Source: Streptomyces oceani (GTDB lineage Bacteria; Actinomycetota; Actinomycetes; Streptomycetales; Streptomycetaceae). Taken from it: DNA of 64,000 nucleotides. The position numbers and the translations under genes were made by a program. Below are positions 19,026 through 27,781 of this stretch, one piece after another (the first letter of the stretch is position 1; each line of letters starts with the position of its first letter). The notes beneath the pieces are model-generated. The model was not told the DNA's origin. It saw only the letters and a list, made by a program, of their open reading frames with translations, and searched no databases. Where the stretch lies: the NCBI RefSeq assembly GCF_001751245.1, contig NZ_LJGU01000121.1:1-64000 (forward strand). Direction: 5' to 3'.

Positions 19026-19736
19026 ATGACCAGCTCTCTACCCGGGGCCGTCACCCGGACCGCGGATGACTCCGCGCTGCAGGCAGTGCTGTTGGACATG
19101 GATGGCACCCTGGTCGATACCGAGGGCCTCTGGTGGGACGCCGAAGTCGAGGTGTTCGCGGACCTCGGTCACGAACTGGACCAGTCCTGGCGCCATGAGG
19201 TGGTGGGCGGGCCGATGTCGCGGAGCGCGGGATTCCTCATCAGCGCGACCGGCGCCGACATCACGCTCGGTGAGCTGACGGTGCTGTTGAACGCTGCCTT
19301 CCTCGCCCGACTGGAGCGCGGTGTGCCACTGATGCCGGGAGCCCGGCGACTGCTCGCCGAACTAGCGGCACACGAACTGCCGGTGGGGCTGGTGTCCGCC
19401 TCCCACCGCGAGGTGATCGACCGCATGTTGGTCTCGCTCGGTGCCGAGCACTTCCGCTGCACGCTGGCGGGTGACGAGTTGGCGCGTACGAAGCCACACC
19501 CGGACCCATACCTGATCGCGGCCGAGCGGCTGGGAGCCGCTCCGACGCGCTGCGTGGTGGTGGAGGACACCGTCACCGGGGTCACCTCGGCTGAGGCCGC
19601 TGGCTGCCGGGTGGTGGCGATTCCCTCGGTGACGCCCATCGAACCGGCGGTCGGTCGTACGGTCTTGAGTTCGTTGGAAGAGGTGGATCTCGCGTTTCTG
19701 CATTCGGTGGTGGCGGGCCGCTCATTGAGCGGGTGA
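19026..19736 (+). CDS. HAD-family hydrolase (beta-phosphoglucomutase-like)
   Basis: A 236-residue haloacid dehalogenase-superfamily phosphatase or phosphomutase. The motif I nucleophile is in LLDMDGTLVDTEG (about residues 22-34), followed by an alpha-helical cap, motif II/III residues in SASHREV and RTKPHPDPYL, and motif IV in VVVEDTVTGV. The ATG at 19026 has GGAGG seven bases upstream; an upstream GTG at 19020 is less likely. It follows metH in the same direction behind a strong hairpin. The substrate is not determinable. Confidence 0.92.
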   Translation: MTSSLPGAVTRTADDSALQAVLLDMDGTLVDTEGLWWDAEVEVFADLGHELDQSWRHEVVGGPMSRSAGFLISATGADITLGELTVLLNAAFLARLERGVPLMPGARRLLAELAAHELPVGLVSASHREVIDRMLVSLGAEHFRCTLAGDELARTKPHPDPYLIAAERLGAAPTRCVVVEDTVTGVTSAEAAGCRVVAIPSVTPIEPAVGRTVLSSLEEVDLAFLHSVVAGRSLSG

Positions 19737-20129
19737 ATTCGAGGCGGGACGGGCGTGCTGGTGATCTTCCGTATCCGGAAGGAAAACCGAGGGCGAGGGC
19801 GTAGCCATTCTCAGTTGCCCGGCAGTGGAACAGGACCGGTGGACTGGAGCCGGTGACTCTTGTCACATGCCGGTGTGTCGACATGTGGAGACAGTCGTGC
19901 TCCCGGCGACGAGGGGGTTGTCGGCGCTGGCCTCGTATGTCCGTATTGATTGCTTCCTGGGAAAAATGCGCGGCCGTCCGGGTATCGAACGCATTGCATC
20001 TTTCGGTAAAGGGGTGTCGAGCCTGCGCGGAACCCTGTTCAGATATCAGGTGAGACAGCTACTAATGTCTTGCTCTCGGCCACAGATCCACCAGTAGCCG
20101 CCCGGGCCGGGCGAGGGAGACCGTCGATA
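19737..20129. other. Intergenic region upstream of the solute-binding lipoprotein gene
   Basis: These 393 bases are locally AT-richer than the flanks (about 19945-20070), as expected for a promoter/leader. A small interrupted repeat, CACATG ... CATGTG, lies at about 19864-19887. Short open frames here have no recognisable product or convincing ribosome-binding site. Confidence 0.45.
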
Positions 20130-21728
20130 ATGAAGCGAAAGACCCTGGCGCTGCCTGCTCTGGCAGGAGTGCTCGCTCTCTTGGTAACCGCCTGTGGCGA
20201 CAGCGACGGAGGCGACTCCCAGGAGGCCACCATCGCCGTGGGAACGACGGACCAGTTCGAGTTGAGCAAGGAGACGCCGGCTCCCTTCGACCCGGCGGCG
20301 GGCTACGACGTCAGCGCCTGGAACGTCATGCGTAGCACCTTCCAGACGCTGCTGAGACCGCCGCGATCCGGCACCGAGCCGGAGATGGAGGCCGCCAAGA
20401 AGTGCGCGTTCACCGATGAGCGGGGCGAGCAGTACCGGTGCACGCTGCGGGACGGGCTGGCCTTCTCCAACGGGCACGAACTCACGGCCAAGGACGTCAA
20501 GTTCTCCGTGGAGCGCATGCTCGACATCGGCTTCGACTCCGGCCCGGCCGGTCTGTTGAGGAACGTCGACCAGGTCGAGGCGCCCAGTGCCACCGAGGTG
20601 GTGTTCCATCTCAAGAAGCCGGACGCGACGTTCCCGTACAAGCTCGCGACGCCGGCCGGGGCGATCGTGGACAGCGAGACCTATCCGCGTAAGTCCTTCA
20701 AGAAGGGACACGAGGTGGTCGGTTCGGGCCCGTACGTCATGGAGTCTTTCGAGCCCGGGGCCAACAAGGCCGTCCTGAAGCGGAATCCGGACTACGAGGG
20801 CACGCTCGAGGTGCGGAACGCGAAGGTGGAATTCCGCTTCTTCGACGACTCCGCGAAGATGGAGAAGGCGCTCAAGAACGGCGCGATCGATGTGATGAAC
20901 CGGACCATCTCGCCGGAACAGGTCGAGCGCCTTGAGAACGGTACCAACGACGAGATCGACATCGTCGAGTCGTCCGGGCAGGAGATCCGCTACCTCGTCT
21001 TCGACACCGAGGGCCCGACGACCGGGAAGAAGGCGGTGCGGCGTGCCATGGCGCAGGTGATCGACCGCAAGGCGCTCGTACGGGACGTGTACCGCCGCAC
21101 CGCCGAGCCGCTGTACTCCCTGGTGCCGGCCGGGTTGACCGGGCACCGCAACTCCTTCTTCAACAAGTACGGCGAACCGGACACCGACGCGGCGCGCAGC
21201 ACCTTGGAGGAGGCCGGAATCACCTCACCGGTCGAACTCACCCTGCACTACACCACCGACCACTACGGCGTCACCACGGAGGAAGAGTTCAAGGCGCTCA
21301 AGAAGCAGTTGAACGCCACCGGCCTTTTCGACGTCGATATCAAGGGCACGCCCTGGAAGAAATTCCGCCCAGCGGCCGCGGAGGGTGAGTACGACGTCTA
21401 CGGTTTCGGCTGGTTTCCGGACTTCGTCGACCCGGACAACTTCATAGGGCCGTTCTTCGAGGAGAACGGCTTCCTCAAGACCCCGTACGTCAGCAAGGAA
21501 ATCCGGGAGACCATCATCCCGGAAACCCGGTCGGAAACCAACCGCGCCGCCACCGCGGAGAGTTTCGGACGGGCACAGGATATCGTCGCCGAGGACATCC
21601 CCGTACTGCCGCTCTGGCAGGGCAAGCAGTACATCGCCGCACGTGACGACATCACCGGTGTGGAATGGGCGCTCAACGACGCTTCCGTGCTGCAGTTGTG
21701 GGAGCTGAGCCGGGGCATGGCCGACTGA
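20130..21728 (+). CDS. ABC transporter solute-binding lipoprotein (family 5, peptide-type)
   Basis: A 532-residue extracytoplasmic binding protein of the DppA/OppA class. A lipoprotein signal peptide runs to the lipobox VTAC (Cys about 24), so it is membrane-anchored outside the cell. Family blocks include LRDGLAFSNGHELTAKDVKFS, the GSGPYVM region and KKAVRRAMAQVIDRKALV. The ATG at 20130 gives a proper signal sequence (MKRKTLALPALAG). No permease or ATPase gene lies nearby, so it must work with a transporter encoded elsewhere. The ligand is probably a peptide, but this is an inference. Confidence 0.92.
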   Translation: MKRKTLALPALAGVLALLVTACGDSDGGDSQEATIAVGTTDQFELSKETPAPFDPAAGYDVSAWNVMRSTFQTLLRPPRSGTEPEMEAAKKCAFTDERGEQYRCTLRDGLAFSNGHELTAKDVKFSVERMLDIGFDSGPAGLLRNVDQVEAPSATEVVFHLKKPDATFPYKLATPAGAIVDSETYPRKSFKKGHEVVGSGPYVMESFEPGANKAVLKRNPDYEGTLEVRNAKVEFRFFDDSAKMEKALKNGAIDVMNRTISPEQVERLENGTNDEIDIVESSGQEIRYLVFDTEGPTTGKKAVRRAMAQVIDRKALVRDVYRRTAEPLYSLVPAGLTGHRNSFFNKYGEPDTDAARSTLEEAGITSPVELTLHYTTDHYGVTTEEEFKALKKQLNATGLFDVDIKGTPWKKFRPAAAEGEYDVYGFGWFPDFVDPDNFIGPFFEENGFLKTPYVSKEIRETIIPETRSETNRAATAESFGRAQDIVAEDIPVLPLWQGKQYIAARDDITGVEWALNDASVLQLWELSRGMAD

Positions 21729-21774
21729 GGCACGGCTCCCGCCGCCGCTCGCCGTTGACCCGCGGACCCGCCGG

Positions 21775-22449
21775 TCACGGCGTGTTCGGCCGCACCAGCC
21801 CGCTCTCGTACGCGTAGACGGCCGCCTGCACCCGGTCACGCAGGTCGAGCTTCGTCAGGACGTGGCCGACGTGTGTCTTCACCGTGGTCTCGCTGACGAA
21901 CAGGTCGGCGGCGATCTCGGCGTTCGACAGGCCGCGCGCCACCAGCTTCAGGACCTCGACCTCCCGCTCGGTCAGCGTGCCCAGGGTGTCCGGAACCGGC
22001 TCCTCGTTGGAGGGGAGCTGTCCCGCGTACTTGTCCAACAGCCGCCGGGTGATGGAGGGCGCGAGCATCGCCTCACCCGCCGCCACCACGCGAATGGCCT
22101 GCACCAGCTCGTGCGCGGGCGCGTCCTTGAGGAGGAAGCCACTCGCCCCGGCGCGCAGCGCCTCGACGACGTACTCGTCCAGGTCGAAGGTGGTCAGCAC
22201 CAGGACCTTGGCCGCCCCGTCGTTGCTGCCCGACCCGGTGATCTGCCGAGTCGCCTCCACTCCGTCCATCCGGGGCATCCGGATGTCCATCAGCACCACG
22301 TCCGGTTGCAGGGCCCGTACCTGTTCGAGGGCCTGGACACCGTCGCCGGACTCGCCCACGACCGCGACGTCGTTCTCCGCCTCCAGGATCATGCGAAAGC
22401 CGGTGCGCAGCAGCGGCTGGTCATCGACCAGCAGGACGCGGATCGCCAC
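21775..22449 (-). CDS. NarL/FixJ-type response regulator
   Basis: A 224-residue two-component response regulator. The receiver domain has the acidic pair in LLVDDQP, the phosphoacceptor Asp55 in VLMDIRMPRMDG and the conserved Lys in GFLLKDAP. The C-terminal LuxR-type helix-turn-helix contains LTEREVEVLKLVARGLSNAEIA and SETTVKTHV. The GTG at 22449 has AAGGAG eight bases upstream. No histidine kinase is adjacent, so it is an orphan here. It is convergent with the solute-binding protein gene. Confidence 0.94.
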   Translation of the reverse strand: MAIRVLLVDDQPLLRTGFRMILEAENDVAVVGESGDGVQALEQVRALQPDVVLMDIRMPRMDGVEATRQITGSGSNDGAAKVLVLTTFDLDEYVVEALRAGASGFLLKDAPAHELVQAIRVVAAGEAMLAPSITRRLLDKYAGQLPSNEEPVPDTLGTLTEREVEVLKLVARGLSNAEIAADLFVSETTVKTHVGHVLTKLDLRDRVQAAVYAYESGLVRPNTP

Positions 22450-22570
22450 GGGGGTCTCCTTCACGGGGAGGGGGCGGATGGTGCCCCCATTCTCACCCAC
22501 GGTGCTGTCCCGCCGAGCAGCGCGCCCCCGGCAGAGATGGCCCGTCGCGCGGTTTCGGCCGGCACAGCGT

Positions 22571-23545
22571 TCAGGACCCCTCAGCGGGGGGTGATGCGGG
22601 CGAATTTTGGGTGGTCGCGGCCTCCGTACGCGGCTCGGGCAGTCGCGGCTGGACGGTGAGCGGATACGGCGGGGGAGTCCCGCCGTACTCCGGGCAGTGC
22701 GCCTGGTGGTCGCACCAGCCGCACAGCCTGCTCGGTCGGGGCCGCCAGTCCCCGGACTCGGTGGCCCGGCTGATGGCGTCCCACAGGGCGAGCAGCTTGC
22801 GCTCGGCACCCAAGAGGTCAGACTCCTCGGGGTCGTAGCTGACGACGTCCCCGCTGCCCAGATAGACCAGCTGCAACCGACGCGGCACGCTGCCCTTCAG
22901 CCGCCACAGCATCAGGGCGTAGAACTTCATCTGGAACAGCGCCTCCGAAGCGAACTCCGGCTTCGGTGCCTTGCCCGTCTTGTAGTCGACGATACGCACC
23001 TCACCGCTCGGTGCGATGTCGACCCGGTCGATGACGCCGCGCAGTCGAAGCCCGGAGTCCAGCGTCGCCTGGACGAACAACTCCCGCTCGGCCGGTTCCA
23101 ACCGTGTCGGGTCCTCCAGCGTGAACCAGCGCTCGACCAGGGACTCGGCCTCGCCCAACCACCTCGACAGCTTCTCCTCGTCCAGCGCGAGCTCCTCGCC
23201 GGCCGGCGCGTCGCCGCCCTCCGTCGCCTCGTCCGCCCTTTCCTCCGGGCTGAACAACTTCGCCAGCTCCGGGCGTTGGGCAAGGAGGCGTCGCCATTCC
23301 GCCGCCACCATCCCCTTCGCCCGGGGCGCGCTGCGCTCCGCGGCGGGGGAGTCGAAGAGCCGCTCGAGCACCGCGTGCACCAGCGTCCCCCTGGTCGCCG
23401 CCACCGAGGGTTCCTCCGGCAGTTTGTCGATCACCCGGAAGCGGTAGAGCAGCGGGCACTGCATGAAGTCACTCGCCCGCGAAGGGGAGAGGGAGGCCGG
23501 TGGTGCGGCGGGGCGCGAGCGACCCGCGGGACGGAAGGCTGTCAT
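22571..23545 (-). CDS. RecB-family PD-(D/E)XK nuclease
   Basis: A 324-residue protein of the RecB/Cas4-like exonuclease family. LSPSRASDFMQCPLLYRFR opens the fold with an early Cys. GTLVHAVLERLF gives the RecB His, and the nuclease motif is in GEVRIVDYKTGK (Asp ... Asp-Tyr-Lys). The C-terminal LCGWCDHQAHCPEYG supplies three more cysteines. The four-Cys pattern is that of iron-sulfur RecB/AddB-like nucleases. It is divergent from the M50 protease gene by 117 bases. A DNA repair or processing role is inferred. Confidence 0.9.
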   Translation of the reverse strand: MTAFRPAGRSRPAAPPASLSPSRASDFMQCPLLYRFRVIDKLPEEPSVAATRGTLVHAVLERLFDSPAAERSAPRAKGMVAAEWRRLLAQRPELAKLFSPEERADEATEGGDAPAGEELALDEEKLSRWLGEAESLVERWFTLEDPTRLEPAERELFVQATLDSGLRLRGVIDRVDIAPSGEVRIVDYKTGKAPKPEFASEALFQMKFYALMLWRLKGSVPRRLQLVYLGSGDVVSYDPEESDLLGAERKLLALWDAISRATESGDWRPRPSRLCGWCDHQAHCPEYGGTPPPYPLTVQPRLPEPRTEAATTQNSPASPPAEGS

Positions 23546-23662
23546 GGGTCAAGACCCTACGATCCGGGAGGGACAACGGACGCATACCATCGACGGCAGA
23601 CGTCCTCGCACGGCATGATCGTGATTGCAGCGGTGTGCGAGGGCAGCGGCAGAGAGGAACCC

Positions 23663-25153
23663 GTGGCGGACACGGACAACGGCGACCGACCGCCCAGCGG
23701 ACCCGGCGGCCAGGACGGCGCAGGCAGCAAGGGCGGCGAGGACCGCCCCGAGCGGGGCAGGCCGGACACCCGACTCGACACGCCCGAACCGAGCGGTGAC
23801 GAGCCAGCCGGGGCGTACGGCGAGGACAGCGGGGACCGGGCCGGCCAGAGCCGCGACGACAGTGCGCGTGACGACGGCGACGGTCTCGGTGACCGTACCG
23901 AGGCGGAAGCCGCGGACCGGGCGTCGGCCGAGGGGCGTACGCACCAGACGACCCAGACGACCCGGAGTGGTTCGGCCGAGGGTGGTACGAAGAGCCGTGG
24001 ATGGCAGCTGAGCAGTGGTGGGATCCTCATGGGCCGCCCCTTCGGGGTGCCGGTGTACGTCGCGCCCAGCTGGTTCCTGGTGGCGGCCCTCATCACCTGG
24101 GTGTTCGGCGGTCAGCTGGATCGCGTGCTGCCGGAGTTGGGCGGCGCACGGTATCTGATCGCCCTTTTCTTCGCGGTCGCCTTCTACGCCTCGGTGCTGG
24201 TCCACGAACTCGCCCACACGGTCGCCGCGCTGCGCTTCAACCTCCCGGTGCGGCGTATCCAACTGCAGTTCTTCGGTGGCGTCTCGGAGATCGAGAAGGA
24301 ATCCGAGACGCCGGGCCGTGAGTTCGTCCTCGCCTTCGTCGGCCCACTGCTCTCCCTGGTGCTGGCCGGAGTCTTCTACGGTGGCATGCAGCTGGTCGAG
24401 CCGGGCACCGTGCCCGGCGTGCTGCTGGCCGGCCTGATGATCTCCAACCTCATCGTCGCCGTGTTCAACCTGCTGCCCGGGCTGCCGCTGGACGGCGGAC
24501 GGATGCTGCGGGCGGTCGTGTGGAAGCTCAGCGGCAGGCCCATGACCGGCACCGTGGCCGCGGCTTGGACGGGTCGGGCGCTGGCGATCGTGGTGCTGAT
24601 CGGGTTCCCCCTCGCCACCCACGCCGGTGGCTTCACCGACGAGGGTGTCGGTGGTGTGGACACGCTCACGGACGCCCTGCTCGCCGCCATCCTCGCCGCG
24701 ATCATCTGGACCGGCGCGGGGAACGCCCTGCGGATGGCACGGCTGCGCGAGCGACTCCCGGATCTGCGAGCACGTACGCTCACTCGCCGTGCCGTGCCGG
24801 TGGAATCGGCAACGCCGCTCTCCGAGGCGCTGCGCCGTGCGAACGAGGCCGGCGCCCGTGCGCTGGTGGTCGTCGACGCGCGGGGTGAGCCGCTTTCGCT
24901 CGTACGGGAGGCGGCGATCGTCGGAGTGCCCGAGCACCGTCGTCCCTGGGTGGCGGTGAGCACGCTGGCGCAGGAGCTCAAGGCGGGAATGCGGGTGCCG
25001 GCCGAGCTGGCGGGGGAGGAGCTGCTGGACCACCTCCGGGCCGAGCCGGCGACCGAGTACCTGGTGGTCGAGGAGACCGGCGAGATCTACGGCGTGCTGT
25101 CCACGGGGGATGTGGAGAAGGCGTTCGTCGCCGCGATGGGCAAGCCGTCCTGA
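23663..25153 (+). CDS. Site-2 protease family (M50) zinc metalloprotease with CBS domains
   Basis: A 496-residue integral membrane protein. Residues 1 to about 110 form an acidic, Gly/Asp/Arg-rich cytosolic tail. About six membrane segments follow, with the zinc motif HELAH in SVLVHELAHTVAAL and the third ligand in NLLPGLPLDGGRML. The C-terminus has CBS-type repeats (VPVESATPLSEALRRANE; EYLVVEETGEIYGVLSTGDV). The GTG at 23663 follows GAGAGG; an upstream ATG at 23615 is possible. It probably cleaves membrane-bound substrates, whose identity is unknown. It leads co-directionally into trmI. Confidence 0.93.
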   Translation: MADTDNGDRPPSGPGGQDGAGSKGGEDRPERGRPDTRLDTPEPSGDEPAGAYGEDSGDRAGQSRDDSARDDGDGLGDRTEAEAADRASAEGRTHQTTQTTRSGSAEGGTKSRGWQLSSGGILMGRPFGVPVYVAPSWFLVAALITWVFGGQLDRVLPELGGARYLIALFFAVAFYASVLVHELAHTVAALRFNLPVRRIQLQFFGGVSEIEKESETPGREFVLAFVGPLLSLVLAGVFYGGMQLVEPGTVPGVLLAGLMISNLIVAVFNLLPGLPLDGGRMLRAVVWKLSGRPMTGTVAAAWTGRALAIVVLIGFPLATHAGGFTDEGVGGVDTLTDALLAAILAAIIWTGAGNALRMARLRERLPDLRARTLTRRAVPVESATPLSEALRRANEAGARALVVVDARGEPLSLVREAAIVGVPEHRRPWVAVSTLAQELKAGMRVPAELAGEELLDHLRAEPATEYLVVEETGEIYGVLSTGDVEKAFVAAMGKPS

Positions 25154-25217
25154 CCTCTCGGCCGTGTGGTGGGGGCCGCGGGACGAACCACGTACGGTGA
25201 CCGGATAGTCTGGGACC

Positions 25218-26111
25218 ATGTGCGAACCGACCGGTGCAGCCCGCCGTCGTGGGCTTTTCAGAGTCGGGGACCAGGTCCAGCTCACCGACCCCAAGGGACG
25301 CCACCACACGTTCACGCTCGAAGCTGGGAAGAGCTTCCACACCCACAAGGGTGCCTTCCCGCACGACGAGCTGATCGGCGCGCCCGAGGGCAGTGTCGTC
25401 CGTACCACGGGCAATGTCGCGTATCTCGCGCTGCGTCCCCTGCTCCCCGACTACGTCCTTTCCATGCCACGAGGCGCCGCCGTCGTCTATCCCAAGGACG
25501 CGGGTCAAGTGCTGGCCATGGCGGACATCTTCCCCGGGGCGCGCGTCGTGGAGGCGGGCGTGGGTTCGGGTTCGCTCAGCACCTTCCTGCTGCGCGCCGT
25601 CGGCGACCACGGGATGCTGCACTCCTACGAGCGTCGGGCCGACTTCGCCGAGATCGCCCAGCAGAACGTCGAGCGCTATTTCGGGGAGCCGCACCCCGCC
25701 TGGACGCTCACCGTCGGTGACCTTCAGGACAACCTCGCGGAAACCGACGTCGACCGCGTCATCCTGGACATGCTCGCGCCCTGGGAGTGCCTGGAGGCCG
25801 TCTCCAAGGCGCTGGTGCCCGGCGGCATCCTGTGCGCGTACGTCGCCACAACCACCCAGCTGGCGCGGGCCGTCGAAGCCCTACGGGAGCACGGCACCTT
25901 CAACGAGCCGCAGGCCTGGGAGACGATGGTGCGGAACTGGCACGTCGAGGGGCTGGCGGTGCGCCCCGACCACCGCATGATCGGGCACACCGGTTTCCTG
26001 CTCACCGCACGTCGCCTCGCGGACGGGGTGGAGCCGCCACTGCGTCGGCGACGTCCGTCGAAGGGTGCCTACGGCGCGGACTACACGGGCCCCGGCAGCG
26101 GCTCCAAGTAG
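25218..26111 (+). CDS. trmI: tRNA (adenine58-N1)-methyltransferase
   Basis: TrmI methylates N1 of A58 in the T-loop of tRNA using S-adenosylmethionine. The 297-residue protein has the actinobacterial N-terminal beta domain (FRVGDQVQLTDPKGRHHTFTLE), the SAM motif in VVEAGVGSGSLSTFLLRAVG, HSYERRADFAEIAQQNVER, and VILDMLAPWECLE. The ATG at 25218 is the natural start. It follows the M50 protease gene by 64 bases and is upstream of the proteasome region, an order conserved in actinobacteria. Confidence 0.94.
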   Translation: MCEPTGAARRRGLFRVGDQVQLTDPKGRHHTFTLEAGKSFHTHKGAFPHDELIGAPEGSVVRTTGNVAYLALRPLLPDYVLSMPRGAAVVYPKDAGQVLAMADIFPGARVVEAGVGSGSLSTFLLRAVGDHGMLHSYERRADFAEIAQQNVERYFGEPHPAWTLTVGDLQDNLAETDVDRVILDMLAPWECLEAVSKALVPGGILCAYVATTTQLARAVEALREHGTFNEPQAWETMVRNWHVEGLAVRPDHRMIGHTGFLLTARRLADGVEPPLRRRRPSKGAYGADYTGPGSGSK

Positions 26112-26366
26112 GCGCAGGTGCGGCGCCGGGCCGGGGAGTTGGGCTCCGGCACCGTCGGCCGGGGGTTTCGGGACCGCCGCTTCCGGCCGCTGGTGCCGAT
26201 GCCCGTCAACGTACGCGACGTCGCGCCGTGTTGCGGGCAGCTGCCACCCTCGGTGTGACCGCGGGGCGGGGCCGGAGCCCGTAAGGGACCCGGCCGTGCC
26301 ACCTCGATGTGATCTGTGGCACGATGCGGGGCACCTCGTCACCGTGTTCCACAGGAGACCTCCCGC

Positions 26367-26942
26367 GTGCAACTCTCGGCAGGACCCGACTTCCCACACG
26401 CTCGTGGCCGGGTCGTGCCCTGGCTCGCCACCGCGGCGGCCCTCGCGGCCGTGCTGGGGCTGGCCGCGGCCGTACAGCCGCAGGACGCACAGGCGGGGTC
26501 GTCCGACGCCGCACCCGCCGGTCCGGACTCGTCGGCGGCCCGCTACCCCCTCGAGTGTCCCGGGACTTCCGGGCAGGGCGTCCGGGTGCTGGACGAGGGA
26601 GCGGCCGACTTCGACGGTGACGGTCGTGCCGAGACCGTCGCGCTGGTCCGCTGCGCGAGCGGGAACGGCGCCCCGCCGCACGGCATCTTCGTGCTCGCCC
26701 ACCCCGCGGAGCCGGCGGAGCCACCACGAGTGGTCGAGACCCTGCTTCCCGCCTCCGAGGGCATGACCACGGAGGATTTCACGGTGGGCGAACGCACGGC
26801 CGGCACCGTACGCGCGACGCTGCACGGCTACTCGTCCCCCGACGTGCCCCGCTGCTGCCCGGACCGGCAGCGCGAGGTGAAGTGGGAGTGGCGCGAAGGG
26901 AAGTTCGTACTCGTGCCCGCTCCCGTCGCGGGCAGCGTCTAA
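26367..26942 (+). CDS. Secreted or membrane-anchored hypothetical protein
   Basis: A 191-residue protein starting at a GTG with AGGAG nine bases upstream. A hydrophobic segment (WLATAAALAAVLGLAAAVQP) near residues 15-35 is a signal peptide or anchor. The rest is extracellular, with DFDGDGRAETVALVRC resembling a calcium-binding FG-GAP-like loop and several Cys (YPLECPG, RCCPDRQ). Similar proteins sit between trmI and the ferredoxin/arc genes in Streptomyces as I recall. The function is unknown. Confidence 0.8.
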   Translation: MQLSAGPDFPHARGRVVPWLATAAALAAVLGLAAAVQPQDAQAGSSDAAPAGPDSSAARYPLECPGTSGQGVRVLDEGAADFDGDGRAETVALVRCASGNGAPPHGIFVLAHPAEPAEPPRVVETLLPASEGMTTEDFTVGERTAGTVRATLHGYSSPDVPRCCPDRQREVKWEWREGKFVLVPAPVAGSV

Positions 26943-27249
26943 GGCCGCATCGTCCGCTTCTCTGCGGGCCCGCGGGCCGTGGCAAGCGCATCTGCCGCGC
27001 TGTCCTCGTCGTGGCACGCGGTGCCGCCGCGCTCTCCTTCTCCGCCTCGCAGCCGCGCGTCCCAGACCTCACTCCCCGATCCGTGGAGATCCAAACGACA
27101 CGCCTTACCAGTATGGCCGGTTGGCCGCGCCAGCGGCGGGCCCCCGGCGCTCAGTCAGTACGACAGCCGGTCCGTGCGGCGGCTGCCCCGCACGGCGCCC
27201 CGTCGGTGGGACCGGGCGCCGTGCGGATGGGCCGCCCGGGCCGTGTTGG
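26943..27249. other. Convergent intergenic region
   Basis: These 307 bases lie between the secreted-protein gene and the convergent ferredoxin gene. Apart from the hairpin terminator at 27188-27226 no gene or site could be supported. Confidence 0.5.
27188..27226. terminator. Hairpin terminator at the ferredoxin 3' end
   Basis: A perfect 13-bp inverted repeat (CCGCACGGCGCCC / GGGCGCCGTGCGG) with a 13-base loop lies 24 bases beyond the ferredoxin stop codon and would serve either converging transcript. Confidence 0.7.
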
Positions 27250-27537
27250 CTACTCCGCGTCCGGACCGTGGACCTCCACACGGTCGGACACACGCCGTAC
27301 GTGGATGCAGTCGCCGGGACACTCCTTCGCGGAGTCCACGACGTCCTGCAGGAGTGGCAACGGCACCGGCGTGGTGGCCCCCTCCTGCTGAAGCAGCTCG
27401 TCCTCGGCGCTCTTGACGTACGCGAGACCGTCGATGTCCAGCTCGAAAACCTCGGGTGCGTACTGCGCGCAGATGCCGTCGCCGGTGCAAAGGTCCTGAT
27501 CGATCCAGACCTCGAGAGCTTCGTTGCCGGTGCTCAT
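27250..27537 (-). CDS. Ferredoxin
   Basis: A 95-residue small electron carrier. The N-terminal cluster motif DLCTGDGICAQYAPEVFE and the distant CPGDCIHV supply the cysteines. The Gly-Asp-Gly in place of a fourth close Cys resembles the 3Fe-4S ferredoxins of actinobacterial P450 systems. The family often occurs upstream of arc in actinobacteria. No P450 is adjacent, so its redox partner is unknown. It is divergent from arc across a 244-base promoter-containing gap. Confidence 0.92.
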   Translation of the reverse strand: MSTGNEALEVWIDQDLCTGDGICAQYAPEVFELDIDGLAYVKSAEDELLQQEGATTPVPLPLLQDVVDSAKECPGDCIHVRRVSDRVEVHGPDAE

Positions 27538-27781
27538 CCTGTTGCCTGCCGTTTCCGCGGTTGAGTCGAAACAAGGGCACCCTGGAAGGGTGTTGACCCG
27601 TTCGACGATACAGCCGGCCTGCTTTCCGATGCTGATCGGTGGGTATTCCCCTCAGGTGAGGGGAGCGCGCAAGGGTGAAGATCGGACGTACGCGACCGTC
27701 TTTGTGATCTAGGGGTTTCAACCCGCACCGGCCCAGGTAGGGTCAGGAAGCGTCCAGCTCCCCCTGGAGGAGGTGAGGACC

